Shown: piece after piece, positions 38,781-48,745 of the stretch | Numbering within the stretch: position 1 is the stretch's first letter | How the letters are laid out: every line of letters begins with the position of its first letter | Origin: JBAXXL01 sp037127915 | Lineage (GTDB): Bacteria; Bacteroidota; Ignavibacteria; Kapaibacteriales; UBA2268 | DNA length: 64,000 nucleotides | Reading direction: 5' to 3' | NCBI GenBank assembly: GCA_037127915.1 | Contig: JBAXXL010000003.1 | Location: forward strand, 62,001-126,000 | The notes under the pieces: generated by a model | What the model was told of the DNA's origin: nothing | The model's database searches: none | What the model saw: only the letters and a program-made list of their open reading frames with translations | Translations under genes and position numbers: made by a program

Positions 38781-40955
38781 TTATTTCACAATAACCGAAA
38801 CGTTTTCAGTTGTACGACCGTATTTCACAACAAGAAGATATTTTCCACTTGCTAAATTGGCTTTGTTAAGGTTGAATTTGTATTCACCTTTCGAATATAA
38901 ACCATTTCCAATATTCATTACTTCTTTACCAAGCATATCAACTAAAGTTATTTCAAGGCTATTTTGAGAATTGTCGAAAATACTTAATTTTATTTCCGAA
39001 TTATCTGTAATAGGGTTTGGAGTAACATATACATCAAATGTATTTGATGGATTGTCACCATCAACTGATGTTCCAACACCTTCGCCATTTAGCCAAATTG
39101 AGAAATTAGCTTTCGATGGATTAGTAGAATTATTGATAAATTTCAGATCGCATGAATACTCTTTATCTCGCGGCGGATTGAATGTAATTGTTAATTTGAA
39201 TTGACCGCCGGATGGGATTAACGGAATTTCGGCTGGTGAAAATGAGTAAGGCGCTTCTATTTCGGTATTACAATCCAAACTGAATTCCGGTATTTGAACA
39301 AGCAAATCTACATCACCTGCGTTTCTAATTGTAATAACAGTATCTTTTTTGCCACTGCATTTCCCGAACATAATTTCATCGCTTGCCACTACAAAATCCG
39401 CTCCGGCTTTATCGGAATATGTTTCACCAATCAAATCAACATAACCTATACCTTTGCCCCATCCCAAATCGTTATAACCATTTGTGTAAATTCTCACTTT
39501 TGTGGTATACTTCTTATCCGGGATTAATGGAATGAATTTCATCCTTTCGGTATAAGAACTACCCGAAATTACAACCTTTGGCATTTTATATTCACCTGCG
39601 TAAATAAAATCTTTTTGGTTTTTATCAGGGAAATAAATACTGTCAATAACCATGTTAGATTGTCCGGTATTTGTAATTTCAACATCAGCGAATGCAACTT
39701 TTCCCACCATGATTTTACCGAAATCGATAGGATAACTTGTAATACTAAGATTAGCGCCATAATTTAACTTTTCACCACCCGTTGCTTCTACAGGAATGTC
39801 AAATATTGATTCGCTATTAGCGTTGACTGCATTACAAACAATAAATACATCATCTACATAGTCACCGTCTTCGGTAGGTTTAAACCTGAGCATTAACTTT
39901 TTCTGCATTTCCGGTTCCAAAGTAAATGTCTTAGGAACGTTCATCAAAGTAAAACAAGTTTGCTCGGTTCTATCCAATCTAACATCAGTAACGACAAGAG
40001 GTTCTCTGCCGAAGTTTTTAATTACGCAAGTAGAAAACAAACTGTCACCTGTTAAACAAGAACCCATCTGAATTCTTTCAAATTGACTTTTCAAAAAAGC
40101 TTCGGGGTTTGGTGTGTCATCTAAAAATAATTCTACAAGTGATTTAAGAGTATATTCGGTAGCGTCAGTTGTAGAACCCGCTACATTAGACCAATCAATA
40201 GAATAAACTGCAACAGTCGATTTGCCAATATCGATCATTCCGGCAATGTATTTTGTACCGCCAAATGCATTTGTTCTATTAAACTCTTTAAACTTTGATT
40301 CCGGTTTAATTTGGAACATATCCGCATCACGGTAAAGTCTTATAGGCCATTGTATTCCGCTCCCATTCCTATCATAGCCACCGTTAAAATGCAATGATTG
40401 GCCGGATGTTGGTACGCCTTCAGCACCATAAACATCGAAACCAATATATGTATTATCTTTAATAAGTGAAACTTGCTCCGGTATTAAACCAAGAGTTTCA
40501 GTAACAAATTTGTTGGCATCGGTATTACCGGCGGCTTTTCTGAGCCAGTTATTACCAAGAATAATAACATCTTTGCCTGCGGCAATCATTTCATTGATTT
40601 TATCTATTACCCTAATTCCACCTACGGAATGATCAAGCCCTTTATCTTTAAGAAGAAAAATTGCAAAATCATAAGATGTAATCGGATATTGCGCAAATGC
40701 ACCGGGACCAAATGGTACTCGCTGACAGAAAGGTTTCCATAAATCGCGCGATGTAAGAGGGTTCCAATAAAGAAGGTCTATTAAATTCGTAACTTGCGTA
40801 TTAGTACCCGGAAATCCGTTACCTTCGCCATTGCCCATTTGGTCTTCTATACCATCTAATAATAGATAATAAGGCCTACTTGCTGATTTAGCAGTATTAT
40901 TTGTGATTAATCCTATTGTAAAAACTATTACAATAAAGAGTATGAGTTTTTTCAT
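38781..40955 (-). CDS. T9SS-secreted protein with ASH/choice-of-anchor-D-type domains
   Basis: A 724-residue secreted protein. Signal peptide, then an N-terminal domain of about 270 residues (LLLDGIEDQMGNGEG; KDVIILGNNWLRKA) that could be a Rossmann-like or glutamine-amidotransferase-like fold. Three immunoglobulin-like segments follow, with the pattern LMLRFKPTEDGDYVDDVFI, FGKIMVGKVAFADVEITNTG and LTITFNPPRDKEYSCDLKFI. The last 80 residues form a type A sorting domain (VYVTPNPITDNSEIKLSI; GKYLLVVKYGR). Predicted to be exported by the type IX system. Confidence 0.85.
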   Translation of the reverse strand: MKKLILFIVIVFTIGLITNNTAKSASRPYYLLLDGIEDQMGNGEGNGFPGTNTQVTNLIDLLYWNPLTSRDLWKPFCQRVPFGPGAFAQYPITSYDFAIFLLKDKGLDHSVGGIRVIDKINEMIAAGKDVIILGNNWLRKAAGNTDANKFVTETLGLIPEQVSLIKDNTYIGFDVYGAEGVPTSGQSLHFNGGYDRNGSGIQWPIRLYRDADMFQIKPESKFKEFNRTNAFGGTKYIAGMIDIGKSTVAVYSIDWSNVAGSTTDATEYTLKSLVELFLDDTPNPEAFLKSQFERIQMGSCLTGDSLFSTCVIKNFGREPLVVTDVRLDRTEQTCFTLMNVPKTFTLEPEMQKKLMLRFKPTEDGDYVDDVFIVCNAVNANSESIFDIPVEATGGEKLNYGANLSITSYPIDFGKIMVGKVAFADVEITNTGQSNMVIDSIYFPDKNQKDFIYAGEYKMPKVVISGSSYTERMKFIPLIPDKKYTTKVRIYTNGYNDLGWGKGIGYVDLIGETYSDKAGADFVVASDEIMFGKCSGKKDTVITIRNAGDVDLLVQIPEFSLDCNTEIEAPYSFSPAEIPLIPSGGQFKLTITFNPPRDKEYSCDLKFINNSTNPSKANFSIWLNGEGVGTSVDGDNPSNTFDVYVTPNPITDNSEIKLSIFDNSQNSLEITLVDMLGKEVMNIGNGLYSKGEYKFNLNKANLASGKYLLVVKYGRTTENVSVIVK

Positions 40956-41027
40956 AATTCACTCCAAAAAAGTTTTTTAAAATTTTTCTATTTTTATATT
41001 ACCAAATTACTATTTTTTCATAAAATA

Positions 41028-41052
41028 AAAAAGGGTTTACACCCTTTTTTTT
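41028..41052 (-). terminator. rho-independent terminator of htpG
   Basis: AAAAGGGT-TTAC-ACCCTTTT hairpin flanked by A and T runs, overlapping the last base of the htpG stop codon. Confidence 0.85.
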
Positions 41053-42922
41053 AATTTTCTGTAGCTTTCATAATAAAATCATTCATTCTCGTAACGAAGT
41101 CTGCCGGGTTCTTTAAATAACCCTCTAAAAGCAAAGCACTGTCAAAGAGTTGTTCGATTGCATTTTTCAATCTCGGGTCATCTTTATCTTTAAGATAAAT
41201 TTCAGCAAGGTTCTTTATTATCTGATGATTGATGTTTACTTCCAATATTCGTTTCGATAAAGTATAATTCTTTTCCATATACTGCATCATTTTTTCCATT
41301 TGCGGATCCATACCTTCGGCACCAACAACCAATGTGACCGGGGATTCAACCAAACGTTTCGACTCTAACACATCTTCTACTTTATCGCCAAGTACTGTTT
41401 TAAAATATGTCAACAAATCGCTTTTTGCAGTTTCAGTAATTTCCGATTCTTCGTTATGGTCGATTTTTATATCAGCTTTTTCTATTGATTTAAATGATTT
41501 GCCTTCATAATCGCCAAAATAAGGAACTGTAAATACATCAACAGGGTCGGTCAAATATAGAACTTCAATTTCATTCTTCTTGAAATATTCCAAATTTGGA
41601 TTGCGCTCGACTTGCTCACGGCTTGGACCTGTTAGGTAATATATATGTTCCTGTTTTTCATCAAGTTTTGAAGTATAGGAATTTAAATTAGTAAATTCGC
41701 CTGCTTTTGTTTTGGAACTTTCATACCGAAGTAATTCAATGATACGCTTTTTATTCATAAAGTCGCTATTGGCACCGGTTTTGAAAAGTGAGCCAAATTC
41801 ACGATAGAATTTCTCATATTTTTCTTTATCCTCATCGGCCATTTTTTCGAGCCAACCAAGTATGCGGCTTTTAATAATATCGGCTATTTTATGGATTATC
41901 GGGCTGTTTTGTGTTACTTCGCGGCTTACGTTCAGCGGTAGATCCTCTGTATCGATAACACCTTTTATAAAACTAAAATAATCAGGTAAAAGTTCCTGGC
42001 AATCATCTTGGATAAAGATTTTACTTGAATATAGATGTAGAGTTTTTCTATCGCGTTCGGCGAATAAATTCTGTGGTGCATTTTCGGGAAGAAACAGTAA
42101 TGCTTTGAAATTGATTGTACCTTCTATATCGAGCTTCAAATAATCAAGCGGAGGAAAATAATCATTGCTTATAAATTTATAAAACTCAGCAACTTCTTCT
42201 TTATTCAAATCGGATTCTTTCTTATGCCAAAGCGCCTCGACAACGTTTACTTTTTCATTATCGATATATATTGGAAAATCAACAAAGTTTGAGTATTTGT
42301 TCAATATCTGTTTTACTTGGAATTTATCAGCTATATATTTGTATTCATCTTTTAATTTGAACGATATTTTTGTTCCTCGATTTTCTTTATCGCTAGGTTC
42401 TACCGAATAAGAGTCTTCGCCTTGAGATGTCCATTTGTAAGCGGTCGAATTTAAATCGGCGTGTCTTGTTTCAATAGTTACTTCGTCAGTAACCATAAAA
42501 ATCGAATAGAATCCCACACCAAATTTGCCAATTAACTGGTTCTCTAATTTATCTGAATCTTTGAGGTTTTTAATGTATTCCAAAGTGCCTGAGCTGGCTA
42601 CTGTACCGATGCGTTCAACTAAATCTTCATGAGTCATTCCGATACCGGTATCTTCAATAGAGAACATTCCTGTTTCAGGTTCAACACTTATGGTGATTTT
42701 TAATTCTTCTTCCGATGATAAAACTTCCTCATTAGTCAATTTCAAAAACCGAATTTTATTTAATGCGTCCGAAGAATTCGATACGATTTCTCTTAAAAAC
42801 ACTTCAGGATGTGTATATAATGAATGAATTATCAGATTTAATAATTGTTTCATCTCAGCTTTGTACTGAAATTGTTCTATCTTTTTTTCTTGTTCCATAA
42901 CTTCCATTTTCTTATTAAACAT
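41051..42922 (-). CDS. htpG: Hsp90-family chaperone HtpG
   Basis: A 623-residue Hsp90. The N-terminal ATPase has EIVSNSSDALNKIRFL, IEDTGIGMT and IGKFGVGFYSIFMV; the middle domain has the catalytic Arg in LPLNVSREVTQ; the C-terminal dimerisation domain includes PQMEKMMQYMEKNYTLSKRILEVN. Start could be ATG 42922, 42907 or 42898; the third follows GGAAG and would remove the atypical MFNKKMEV leader. It is a single gene with its own terminator. Confidence 0.96.
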   Translation of the reverse strand: MFNKKMEVMEQEKKIEQFQYKAEMKQLLNLIIHSLYTHPEVFLREIVSNSSDALNKIRFLKLTNEEVLSSEEELKITISVEPETGMFSIEDTGIGMTHEDLVERIGTVASSGTLEYIKNLKDSDKLENQLIGKFGVGFYSIFMVTDEVTIETRHADLNSTAYKWTSQGEDSYSVEPSDKENRGTKISFKLKDEYKYIADKFQVKQILNKYSNFVDFPIYIDNEKVNVVEALWHKKESDLNKEEVAEFYKFISNDYFPPLDYLKLDIEGTINFKALLFLPENAPQNLFAERDRKTLHLYSSKIFIQDDCQELLPDYFSFIKGVIDTEDLPLNVSREVTQNSPIIHKIADIIKSRILGWLEKMADEDKEKYEKFYREFGSLFKTGANSDFMNKKRIIELLRYESSKTKAGEFTNLNSYTSKLDEKQEHIYYLTGPSREQVERNPNLEYFKKNEIEVLYLTDPVDVFTVPYFGDYEGKSFKSIEKADIKIDHNEESEITETAKSDLLTYFKTVLGDKVEDVLESKRLVESPVTLVVGAEGMDPQMEKMMQYMEKNYTLSKRILEVNINHQIIKNLAEIYLKDKDDPRLKNAIEQLFDSALLLEGYLKNPADFVTRMNDFIMKATEN

Positions 42923-43064
42923 AACTAAAATTTATAGCATAAAAAACGTTTTTTGGGTCTAATTATTGTTTAATAACATTGCTCATCGTCGGAATTATGG
43001 GTTATTGTGGCACCATATTTGATAGATTACGGTATATGTATTTTATTAATATTTGGGGGGCCAA

Positions 43065-43517
43065 ATGAATAAATTTAAGTTAAAAAAAGCACATTTCGTA
43101 AACGGTATCATTGCAACATTGGGAATATTTACAGTAGTATTATTCATTTCATTTTTGCACAGAATCTTTATATCACCTTCTATTGACCCTTATGTCAATC
43201 AAGAAAGTTCATCTAAGAAAAAAGAAGTCATTCAAATAAATGTACTCAACGCCTGTGGTATCGATGGTTTAGCGTCGAAAGCTAAAGAATACTTACGCCA
43301 ACGTGGTTTCGATGTAGTCGAAGTGGGCAATTATTCTGAGGTATTAAACCACTCTGTAATTTGCGATAGAATTGGTGATGCAAAATCGGCCGATAAAGTT
43401 GCTTATGCGATGGGAATTTCCAACAAATCCATTATTAGCCAAGTTGACTCAAGTTTATACATAAGAGCGAGCGTGATTATCGGCAACGACTTTTTCGAAT
43501 TAAAGCCATTTAATTAA
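43065..43517 (+). CDS. membrane-anchored LytR_C-domain protein
   Basis: A 150-residue protein: one N-terminal membrane helix (GIIATLGIFTVVLFISFLH), a short linker, then a LytR_C domain (about 65-148: IQINVLNACGIDGLASKAKEYLRQRGFDVVEVGNY). LytR_C domains are found beside cell wall glycopolymer ligases and alone in Bacteroidota. ATG 43065 follows a GGGGGG run; the in-frame TTG at 43053 precedes the ribosome site and is not used. It is 8 bases upstream of the SpoU methyltransferase gene, an arrangement that suggests co-transcription. Confidence 0.85.
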   Translation: MNKFKLKKAHFVNGIIATLGIFTVVLFISFLHRIFISPSIDPYVNQESSSKKKEVIQINVLNACGIDGLASKAKEYLRQRGFDVVEVGNYSEVLNHSVICDRIGDAKSADKVAYAMGISNKSIISQVDSSLYIRASVIIGNDFFELKPFN

Positions 43518-43525
43518 TAGAGCAA

Positions 43526-44062
43526 ATGCGAAAACTCACACACAAAGAACTGTTGGATCAGCGTCAAACCTCGGAAGATGCACTTAAAAGTACGCGTCAT
43601 CCAATAAGCATAGTATTAGATAATATTAGAAGCAGTTATAATGTCGGATCAGTCTTTCGCTCATCCGATTCTGCTTTAGTTGAAGAAGTACTGTTATGCG
43701 GATTCACTCCTGCCCCACCTCGAAAAGAAGTCCATAAAACGGCTTTAGGTGCAGACGAATCGGTACCTTGGAGGTACTTTGCGACTACATTAGAAGCAAT
43801 TGAATATAAAAAGAAACAAGGTTCTAAAATCGTAGCTCTGGAATTAACCGAGAACGCTAAAGGTTATAGTGATTTATCAAAGGAAGATTTTCCGCTATGC
43901 ATTGTTGTAGGTAATGAGATTAGTGGAATATCGGACGAAGTGTTGGCATTATGTGATTTCGCTATTGAAATTCCAATGTACGGAGTGAAACACTCACTAA
44001 ATGTAAGTGTTTCAGCCGGTATTGCAATTTATGAAGCTGTAAGGATTTGGAAATCCTTTTAG
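43526..44062 (+). CDS. SpoU/TrmH-family RNA 2'-O-methyltransferase
   Basis: A 178-residue SPOUT methyltransferase with all three motifs: ISIVLDNIRSSYNVGSVFRSSDS (motif 1, catalytic Arg), CIVVGNEISGISDEVL (motif 2) and IEIPMYGVKHSLNVSVSAGIAIYEA (motif 3). The target, a tRNA or rRNA ribose, cannot be told from sequence. It converges with the WG-repeat gene, with a 4-base gap. Confidence 0.9.
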   Translation: MRKLTHKELLDQRQTSEDALKSTRHPISIVLDNIRSSYNVGSVFRSSDSALVEEVLLCGFTPAPPRKEVHKTALGADESVPWRYFATTLEAIEYKKKQGSKIVALELTENAKGYSDLSKEDFPLCIVVGNEISGISDEVLALCDFAIEIPMYGVKHSLNVSVSAGIAIYEAVRIWKSF

Positions 44063-44066
44063 CCGA

Positions 44067-45149
44067 TTATTTTACTATTTGATTAACTCTGAAATCAACA
44101 TATCCTTCAGCGACAGGAAGCTGAACAACCCATTCCCCATTCGGATTTATAAACCCGAATTTTTTTTCTGCCCGAATGGAAGCCCATGCTAAGCCTTTAT
44201 GGAAAGGTGTTGCAAAATCATATTCCTTTTCCAATATATTCTGTCCATAAGGATCAATAAATATCCACTTTCCATCCATTTTCTGTACAGCGGCTAAACC
44301 TTGAGAAAAATCTGTTACGGTGGCAAAGGTTTCTTGAGTCATTAACACGCCTTGTCTATTAATTACTTGCCATAGTGGTTTAAACTTCGAATTTGGCAAA
44401 GCGGTAAAAGCATAGCCATTTTTGAAACCGCGTGCAAATTGGCGATTTGTTTTAATAACAGTTTTTCCATTATAATCAATAAATAAAAATCTACCTGCTA
44501 TATATACCGGTGCTAACGAATCTGAAAATGACAAAGCATCGTCGTATTGGAATGGAATCTGCATTTCGCCTTTCTTGTTCATAAATCCGAATTTCGCATC
44601 CTTATTATGAACAACCGCTAAACCTTCGACAAACGGCAAGCCGAATACACCTTTATCAGCTTTGATAACAAATTCCCCTTTTTTGTTAATGAAACCGCGT
44701 TCATCGAAATTCATTACCCAAGCTAAACCATCTACAAAAACAGTTGCATCGTACCAATTGGGTGCTACAATTTGTTTGCCACTGTGATCGATATAAGCGT
44801 ATTTAACTGTATCACACGTTTCGGATACACAATAACGAATCATAGCGGTACTATCAGAAAAAACTTTTGCATTATCAGCCACAAATGAGAATTTCAAATT
44901 CCCTTTTGTATCATAATAAGCCCATTTCTTTTGTCCGTCTATTTCTTTTATTGTTAATATGAGACCTTGACCATATCCCCCGATTTGAATCAAGTCCAAT
45001 GGTTCGAACATCATATTGCCTTTATAATCAAAAACATGCCACTTTCCATCCAATTTATAAGCTCCAAGCGGCTCATTATCATTATTTTGCGCGTTTAGTG
45101 TTGTTAATGCTATAATCAACGTTACTATTAATAATATGTACTTTCTCAT
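44067..45149 (-). CDS. WG-repeat secreted protein
   Basis: A 360-residue protein with a signal peptide (YILLIVTLIIALTTLNAQ) and a chain of WG repeats, each about 45-50 residues, such as KWHVFDYKGNMMFEPL, KWAYYDTKGNLKFSF, KFGFMNKKGEMQIPFQYD, LFIDYNGKTVIKT, KWIFIDPYGQNILEKEYDFATPF and KFGFINPNGEWVV. WG repeats likely form a beta-propeller-like binding surface; function unknown. ATG 45149 is preceded by GAGG; the upstream TTG at 45164 lies before it and is rejected. Overlap with the YbaK gene is thereby removed. Confidence 0.88.
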   Translation of the reverse strand: MRKYILLIVTLIIALTTLNAQNNDNEPLGAYKLDGKWHVFDYKGNMMFEPLDLIQIGGYGQGLILTIKEIDGQKKWAYYDTKGNLKFSFVADNAKVFSDSTAMIRYCVSETCDTVKYAYIDHSGKQIVAPNWYDATVFVDGLAWVMNFDERGFINKKGEFVIKADKGVFGLPFVEGLAVVHNKDAKFGFMNKKGEMQIPFQYDDALSFSDSLAPVYIAGRFLFIDYNGKTVIKTNRQFARGFKNGYAFTALPNSKFKPLWQVINRQGVLMTQETFATVTDFSQGLAAVQKMDGKWIFIDPYGQNILEKEYDFATPFHKGLAWASIRAEKKFGFINPNGEWVVQLPVAEGYVDFRVNQIVK

Positions 45150-45160
45150 TTTTTTTTTCC

Positions 45161-45643
45161 TCAAATTGCGGTTTTAACTGTTTTAATATCAAGAATCCTT
45201 TTTAATTCATTTGGAGCAATCTCAACAATAAACCCTCGTTTACCACCATTGATAAATATTTTTTCTAGTTCAAATATAGTTTCCTCAGCATAAACTATCA
45301 TTTCTTTTTTTGTACCGAATGGACTTGTTCCCCCAAATTGGTATCCTGTCCATTTCATTGCCTGATTTGCGTCTGCAGGCTCAAGTTTTTTAAATCCTGC
45401 TAAACGTGATAATTCTTTGGTTGAAACATTTTTATCGCCATGCTCCAGCATTAAAAGACATTGTTTATTCTCATTTTCAAAAACCAACGATTTTATCACA
45501 ATGTGTTCGTCGATTTTTAAAACATCAGCAGTTTGGCTTGTTCCGCCTTTATCTTCATACTCGTATAAATACGAATTAAAATCCACTTTGTTCTCTTGCA
45601 GAAAACGCGTACCCGGGGTAACCGGAAATTTATCTTTTGACAT
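45161..45643 (-). CDS. ybaK: YbaK/EbsC-family aminoacyl-tRNA deacylase
   Basis: A 160-residue protein with the YbaK fold signature: TPGTRFLQENKVDF at the start, VIKSLVFENENKQCLLMLEHGD, the GGTSPFGTKK loop and INGGKRGFIVEI. YbaK hydrolyses Cys-tRNA(Pro) mis-charged by prolyl-tRNA synthetase. It lies between scpA (5-base gap) and the WG-repeat gene on the same strand. Confidence 0.9.
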   Translation of the reverse strand: MSKDKFPVTPGTRFLQENKVDFNSYLYEYEDKGGTSQTADVLKIDEHIVIKSLVFENENKQCLLMLEHGDKNVSTKELSRLAGFKKLEPADANQAMKWTGYQFGGTSPFGTKKEMIVYAEETIFELEKIFINGGKRGFIVEIAPNELKRILDIKTVKTAI

Positions 45644-45648
45644 CTTTG

Positions 45649-46350
45649 TTACTTCGCAAAAATTACTATATCACCAAAATCTTTAAATTGACGAATAAAT
45701 ATCATATTATCTTTTAACAAAGTTAAAATTGCTAAGAATGTTGCAACTATACTTATCTTATCTGTATTTTTAACAAAGTTATAAAACGTAACTTTCTTTT
45801 TCGATCTTATAACGTTCATCAGAGCCGACATTCTTTCTTCAACCGATACTGTATTCATATCAACAATATGCGGAGGATCACCTTTGGCTTTTTCGATAGC
45901 TTTTTTAAATGCGTTCATCAAATCAAAAATCGTAGTGTTTTTATATGTTTCTTCTTCATATTCTTCTCGGTCAGCGTCAAACAAACTTCTATAATAAGTA
46001 TATTTCTGATTTTCGTATTGTTCGCCGATATTTTTTGCACCATCTTTGATTTGCTGATATTCAAGTAAACGCTGAATAAGCTGTTTTCGGGGATCCTCAC
46101 CATCTTCGTTACCAGCTTCAACTGTTCTTGGTAAAAGCATTTGTGATTTAATATACATCAGATTTGCGGCCATATATATGAACTCTGAAGCCAATTCCAA
46201 ATCGAAATACTGCATCAACCTGATATAGCTCAAAAATTCCTCTGCAATTCTTGCTATCGGAATATCATATATGTTCACTTCTTCTTTTTTAATAAAATAA
46301 AGAAGCAAATCAAATGGACCTTCGAAATTCGGTAGTTTAATCTTGTACAT
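45649..46350 (-). CDS. scpA: segregation and condensation protein ScpA
   Basis: A 233-residue kleisin with the typical ScpA N-terminus KLPNFEGPFDLLLYFIKKEEVNIYDIPIA, which binds the SMC neck. The helix EFIYMAANLMYIKSQMLLPR follows, and a C-terminal winged helix (TFLAILTLLKDNMIFIRQ) binds the SMC cap. It acts in chromosome compaction and segregation. No scpB or smc gene is in the window. It is followed by the YbaK-like gene. Confidence 0.94.
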   Translation of the reverse strand: MYKIKLPNFEGPFDLLLYFIKKEEVNIYDIPIARIAEEFLSYIRLMQYFDLELASEFIYMAANLMYIKSQMLLPRTVEAGNEDGEDPRKQLIQRLLEYQQIKDGAKNIGEQYENQKYTYYRSLFDADREEYEEETYKNTTIFDLMNAFKKAIEKAKGDPPHIVDMNTVSVEERMSALMNVIRSKKKVTFYNFVKNTDKISIVATFLAILTLLKDNMIFIRQFKDFGDIVIFAK

Positions 46351-46381
46351 TAATCAACTTTTGTAACTAACCTTTATAATT

Positions 46382-46438
46382 AGTGAAGCTGTTTCAATAA
46401 TTCGATATATATTATTCGTCATTTTGAAACAGCTCACT
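46382..46438 (-). terminator. long hairpin between the threonine dehydrogenase and scpA genes
   Basis: AGTGAAGCTGTTTCAA and TTGAAACAGCTCACT pair (one bulged A) with a further AATAAT/ATTATT stem inside. No strong T run follows, so termination versus RNA processing is undecided. A small AGCGT-TTAT-ACGCT hairpin also overlaps the end of the gene at 46447-46460. Confidence 0.6.
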
Positions 46439-46459
46439 GTGAATTTAGCGTTTATACGC

Positions 46460-47422
46460 TTATATCAATCCTTTAGAGTGCTTTTCCGATAAATTGTCCA
46501 ACATTGCTTTGGTCATTGTATCCAAATCAAAATCCGGTTTCCAATTCCATTCTTCACGCGCACAACTATCATCAATCGAGCCAGGCCAGCTATCTGCAAT
46601 AGCTTGACGGAAATCAGGATTATAGGTAATTGTGAAATCGGGTATGTATTTTTTAATTGAATCAACAATATCTTCCGGTGCAAAGCTAAACGCCGCAACG
46701 TTAAAGTCACTGTGATGCTTTAGTTTACTGAAATCCGCTTCAGCTAAATCTATTGTAGCTTTAATACAATCAGGCATAAACATCATTGGTAAACGAGTGC
46801 CTTCTGCTAAAAAACAATTGTACTTTTTATTTTTTACAGCTTCGTAATATATTTCTACCGCGTAATCCGTTGTTCCCCCGCCAGGCAATGTTTCAGATGA
46901 AATTATACCAGGGTAGCGCAAACCGCGAACATCTAATCCGAATTTCTGTACGTAATAATCGCACAATCTTTCACCGCAAACTTTGGTAACACCATACATT
47001 GAAGCAGGTCTCAAAACTGATTCTTGCGGTACGTTTTCTTTTGGTACACCTTCACCCCAAACTGCTATCGAAGAAGGTATAATGATCTTTTCTAATTTAT
47101 ATTGAACACCAATCTCTAAAATATTCAAAGTACCGGTCATATTGATATCCCAGCAAAGTTGCGGTCTTTTTTCGCCAACTGCTGATAATATAGCCGCTAA
47201 ATGGAATATAGTATCAATCTCATATTTTTTAACCAATGCTTCGATTGATTCCTTATTCAAAACATCCAAAATTTCATAAGGTCCGCTATTTTTGATATTC
47301 TCGGGTGCATCGCATCGAACATCCGAAGCGATTACGTTTTCATTGCCGTATTTTTTCTTTAAAGCAAAAATTAATTCTGAGCCAATTTGGCCTAAAGCAC
47401 CGGTAACTAAGATTTTTTTCAT
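46460..47422 (-). CDS. tdh: SDR-type L-threonine 3-dehydrogenase
   Basis: A 320-residue NAD-dependent enzyme of the extended SDR family. Rossmann motif VTGALGQIGSEL, SIAVWGEG with the catalytic Ser region, the active-site YGVTK (Tyr-x-x-x-Lys), and LRYPGIISSETLPGGGTTDYAVEIYYEA, which is diagnostic for the epimerase-like threonine dehydrogenase of Bacteroidota. The C-terminal IADSWPGSIDDSCAREEWNW also matches. It oxidises threonine to 2-amino-3-ketobutyrate, usually followed by a CoA ligase (kbl) that is not in this window. Confidence 0.85.
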   Translation of the reverse strand: MKKILVTGALGQIGSELIFALKKKYGNENVIASDVRCDAPENIKNSGPYEILDVLNKESIEALVKKYEIDTIFHLAAILSAVGEKRPQLCWDINMTGTLNILEIGVQYKLEKIIIPSSIAVWGEGVPKENVPQESVLRPASMYGVTKVCGERLCDYYVQKFGLDVRGLRYPGIISSETLPGGGTTDYAVEIYYEAVKNKKYNCFLAEGTRLPMMFMPDCIKATIDLAEADFSKLKHHSDFNVAAFSFAPEDIVDSIKKYIPDFTITYNPDFRQAIADSWPGSIDDSCAREEWNWKPDFDLDTMTKAMLDNLSEKHSKGLI

Positions 47423-47550
47423 ATTACATTTCCAATTATTTGATATTGCATATTTATAGATTACAAAATTACAAAATTTTACTTTTTATATAGCGAAATC
47501 TTTTGCTTTTGTTCATTCAAGCAAACTCCAAATTTTAACTTTCAAGAAAA

Positions 47551-48603
47551 TTATTTATACAACTCTATAATTTTTGTGAATATATCGGTATTGTGATAAA
47601 TACCGGAAAAGTTCTCAGCACCCGGACCAAAAGCAAGAACAGGAACCCAACAACCGGTATGCTTCAACGTTGAAAAACCCAATTCCAGTTTTTCTTTACC
47701 ATTGCTTAGATCTATGTTCTCCAAAGATAATCCGCCTGTTTCATGGTCAGCGGTAACAATAACCAATGTATTTCCTTTTTTCTTCGCGAAGTCCAAAGCC
47801 GCACCAACTGTTTTATTAAAATCTTTCAGTTCAGCAGATAAATAAATTTTATCATTATTATGTAAAGCCCAATCAATTTGAGAACCTTCGATCATAATAA
47901 AAAACCCTTTATTTTTACCATCAAGAAATTTCAAAGCATATTCAGTCGCATTAGGTTCCATATCTCCCCGACCCTTATTCGCTTGTTCAGCGTCATTATC
48001 AGCAACAAAAACTGCTATCTTGGGATATGTAATTGCTAATGTTTTAAAAAAGGCTGCATCATTATAATCTTTGGTAGTTTTGATTTCAAAACCCTTTTGC
48101 TTCATTTGGCTTGAAAGCGGTATGAAGTACTTTTCTCCCCCGCCAATCAATAAATCTACAGGTGAATTTACTTGGTCTTTAGCTATTGCATCATAATTAT
48201 CTCTGTCAATATCGTGTGCTGTAAACGATGCCGGAGTTGCATGATTAATTTTGCTAGTCGCAATAATTCCGGTAACATATCCTTTTTGCGATGCAATCTC
48301 AAGCATTGATTTGACTTCTGTTGAATCCGATGACACGCCGATCGCTCCATTAAACGTCTTAACTCCACAGGCGATTGCTGTTCCACCGGCTCCGGAATCT
48401 GTAACATAATCAGAAGCAGATTGAGTTTTATTGATACCAATTATCGGAAATTGCTCTATAATCGAAGCTGTCCCTGTGATGGTTGACATCAAACTCGATT
48501 GCGCGAAACCCATTCCATCGCCAATGATTAGAATAATGTTTTGCGGCTTTTGAGAAAAAAGAGTAATTGGTAAGAAAATCAATAAAAATAATATTTTTTT
48601 CAT
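47551..48603 (-). CDS. alkaline phosphatase (PhoA family)
   Basis: A 350-residue secreted enzyme. Signal peptide (KKILFLLIFLPITLFSQ), then metal/active-site blocks LIIGDGMGFAQ, TDSGAGGTAIACGVKT (nucleophilic Ser after Asp), NHATPASFTAHDIDR, MIEGSQIDWALHNND and VTADHETGGLSL. It is shorter than E. coli PhoA (about 450) but matches the compact PhoA-type proteins of Bacteroidota. It releases phosphate from organic esters in the periplasm. No Pho box identified upstream. Confidence 0.92.
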   Translation of the reverse strand: MKKILFLLIFLPITLFSQKPQNIILIIGDGMGFAQSSLMSTITGTASIIEQFPIIGINKTQSASDYVTDSGAGGTAIACGVKTFNGAIGVSSDSTEVKSMLEIASQKGYVTGIIATSKINHATPASFTAHDIDRDNYDAIAKDQVNSPVDLLIGGGEKYFIPLSSQMKQKGFEIKTTKDYNDAAFFKTLAITYPKIAVFVADNDAEQANKGRGDMEPNATEYALKFLDGKNKGFFIMIEGSQIDWALHNNDKIYLSAELKDFNKTVGAALDFAKKKGNTLVIVTADHETGGLSLENIDLSNGKEKLELGFSTLKHTGCWVPVLAFGPGAENFSGIYHNTDIFTKIIELYK

Positions 48604-48745
48604 CTGTTTACCTGAATTTTAATTTATTTATATTCGAAATTAAAAATAAATTATTGCAAAGTGCTTTTATTTGTAACTTTTTTCGTATTTATGTGTTTTA
48701 TGATATTGATTTTTTTGTAATATTATTTTTGTTTTTGGAGCGTTT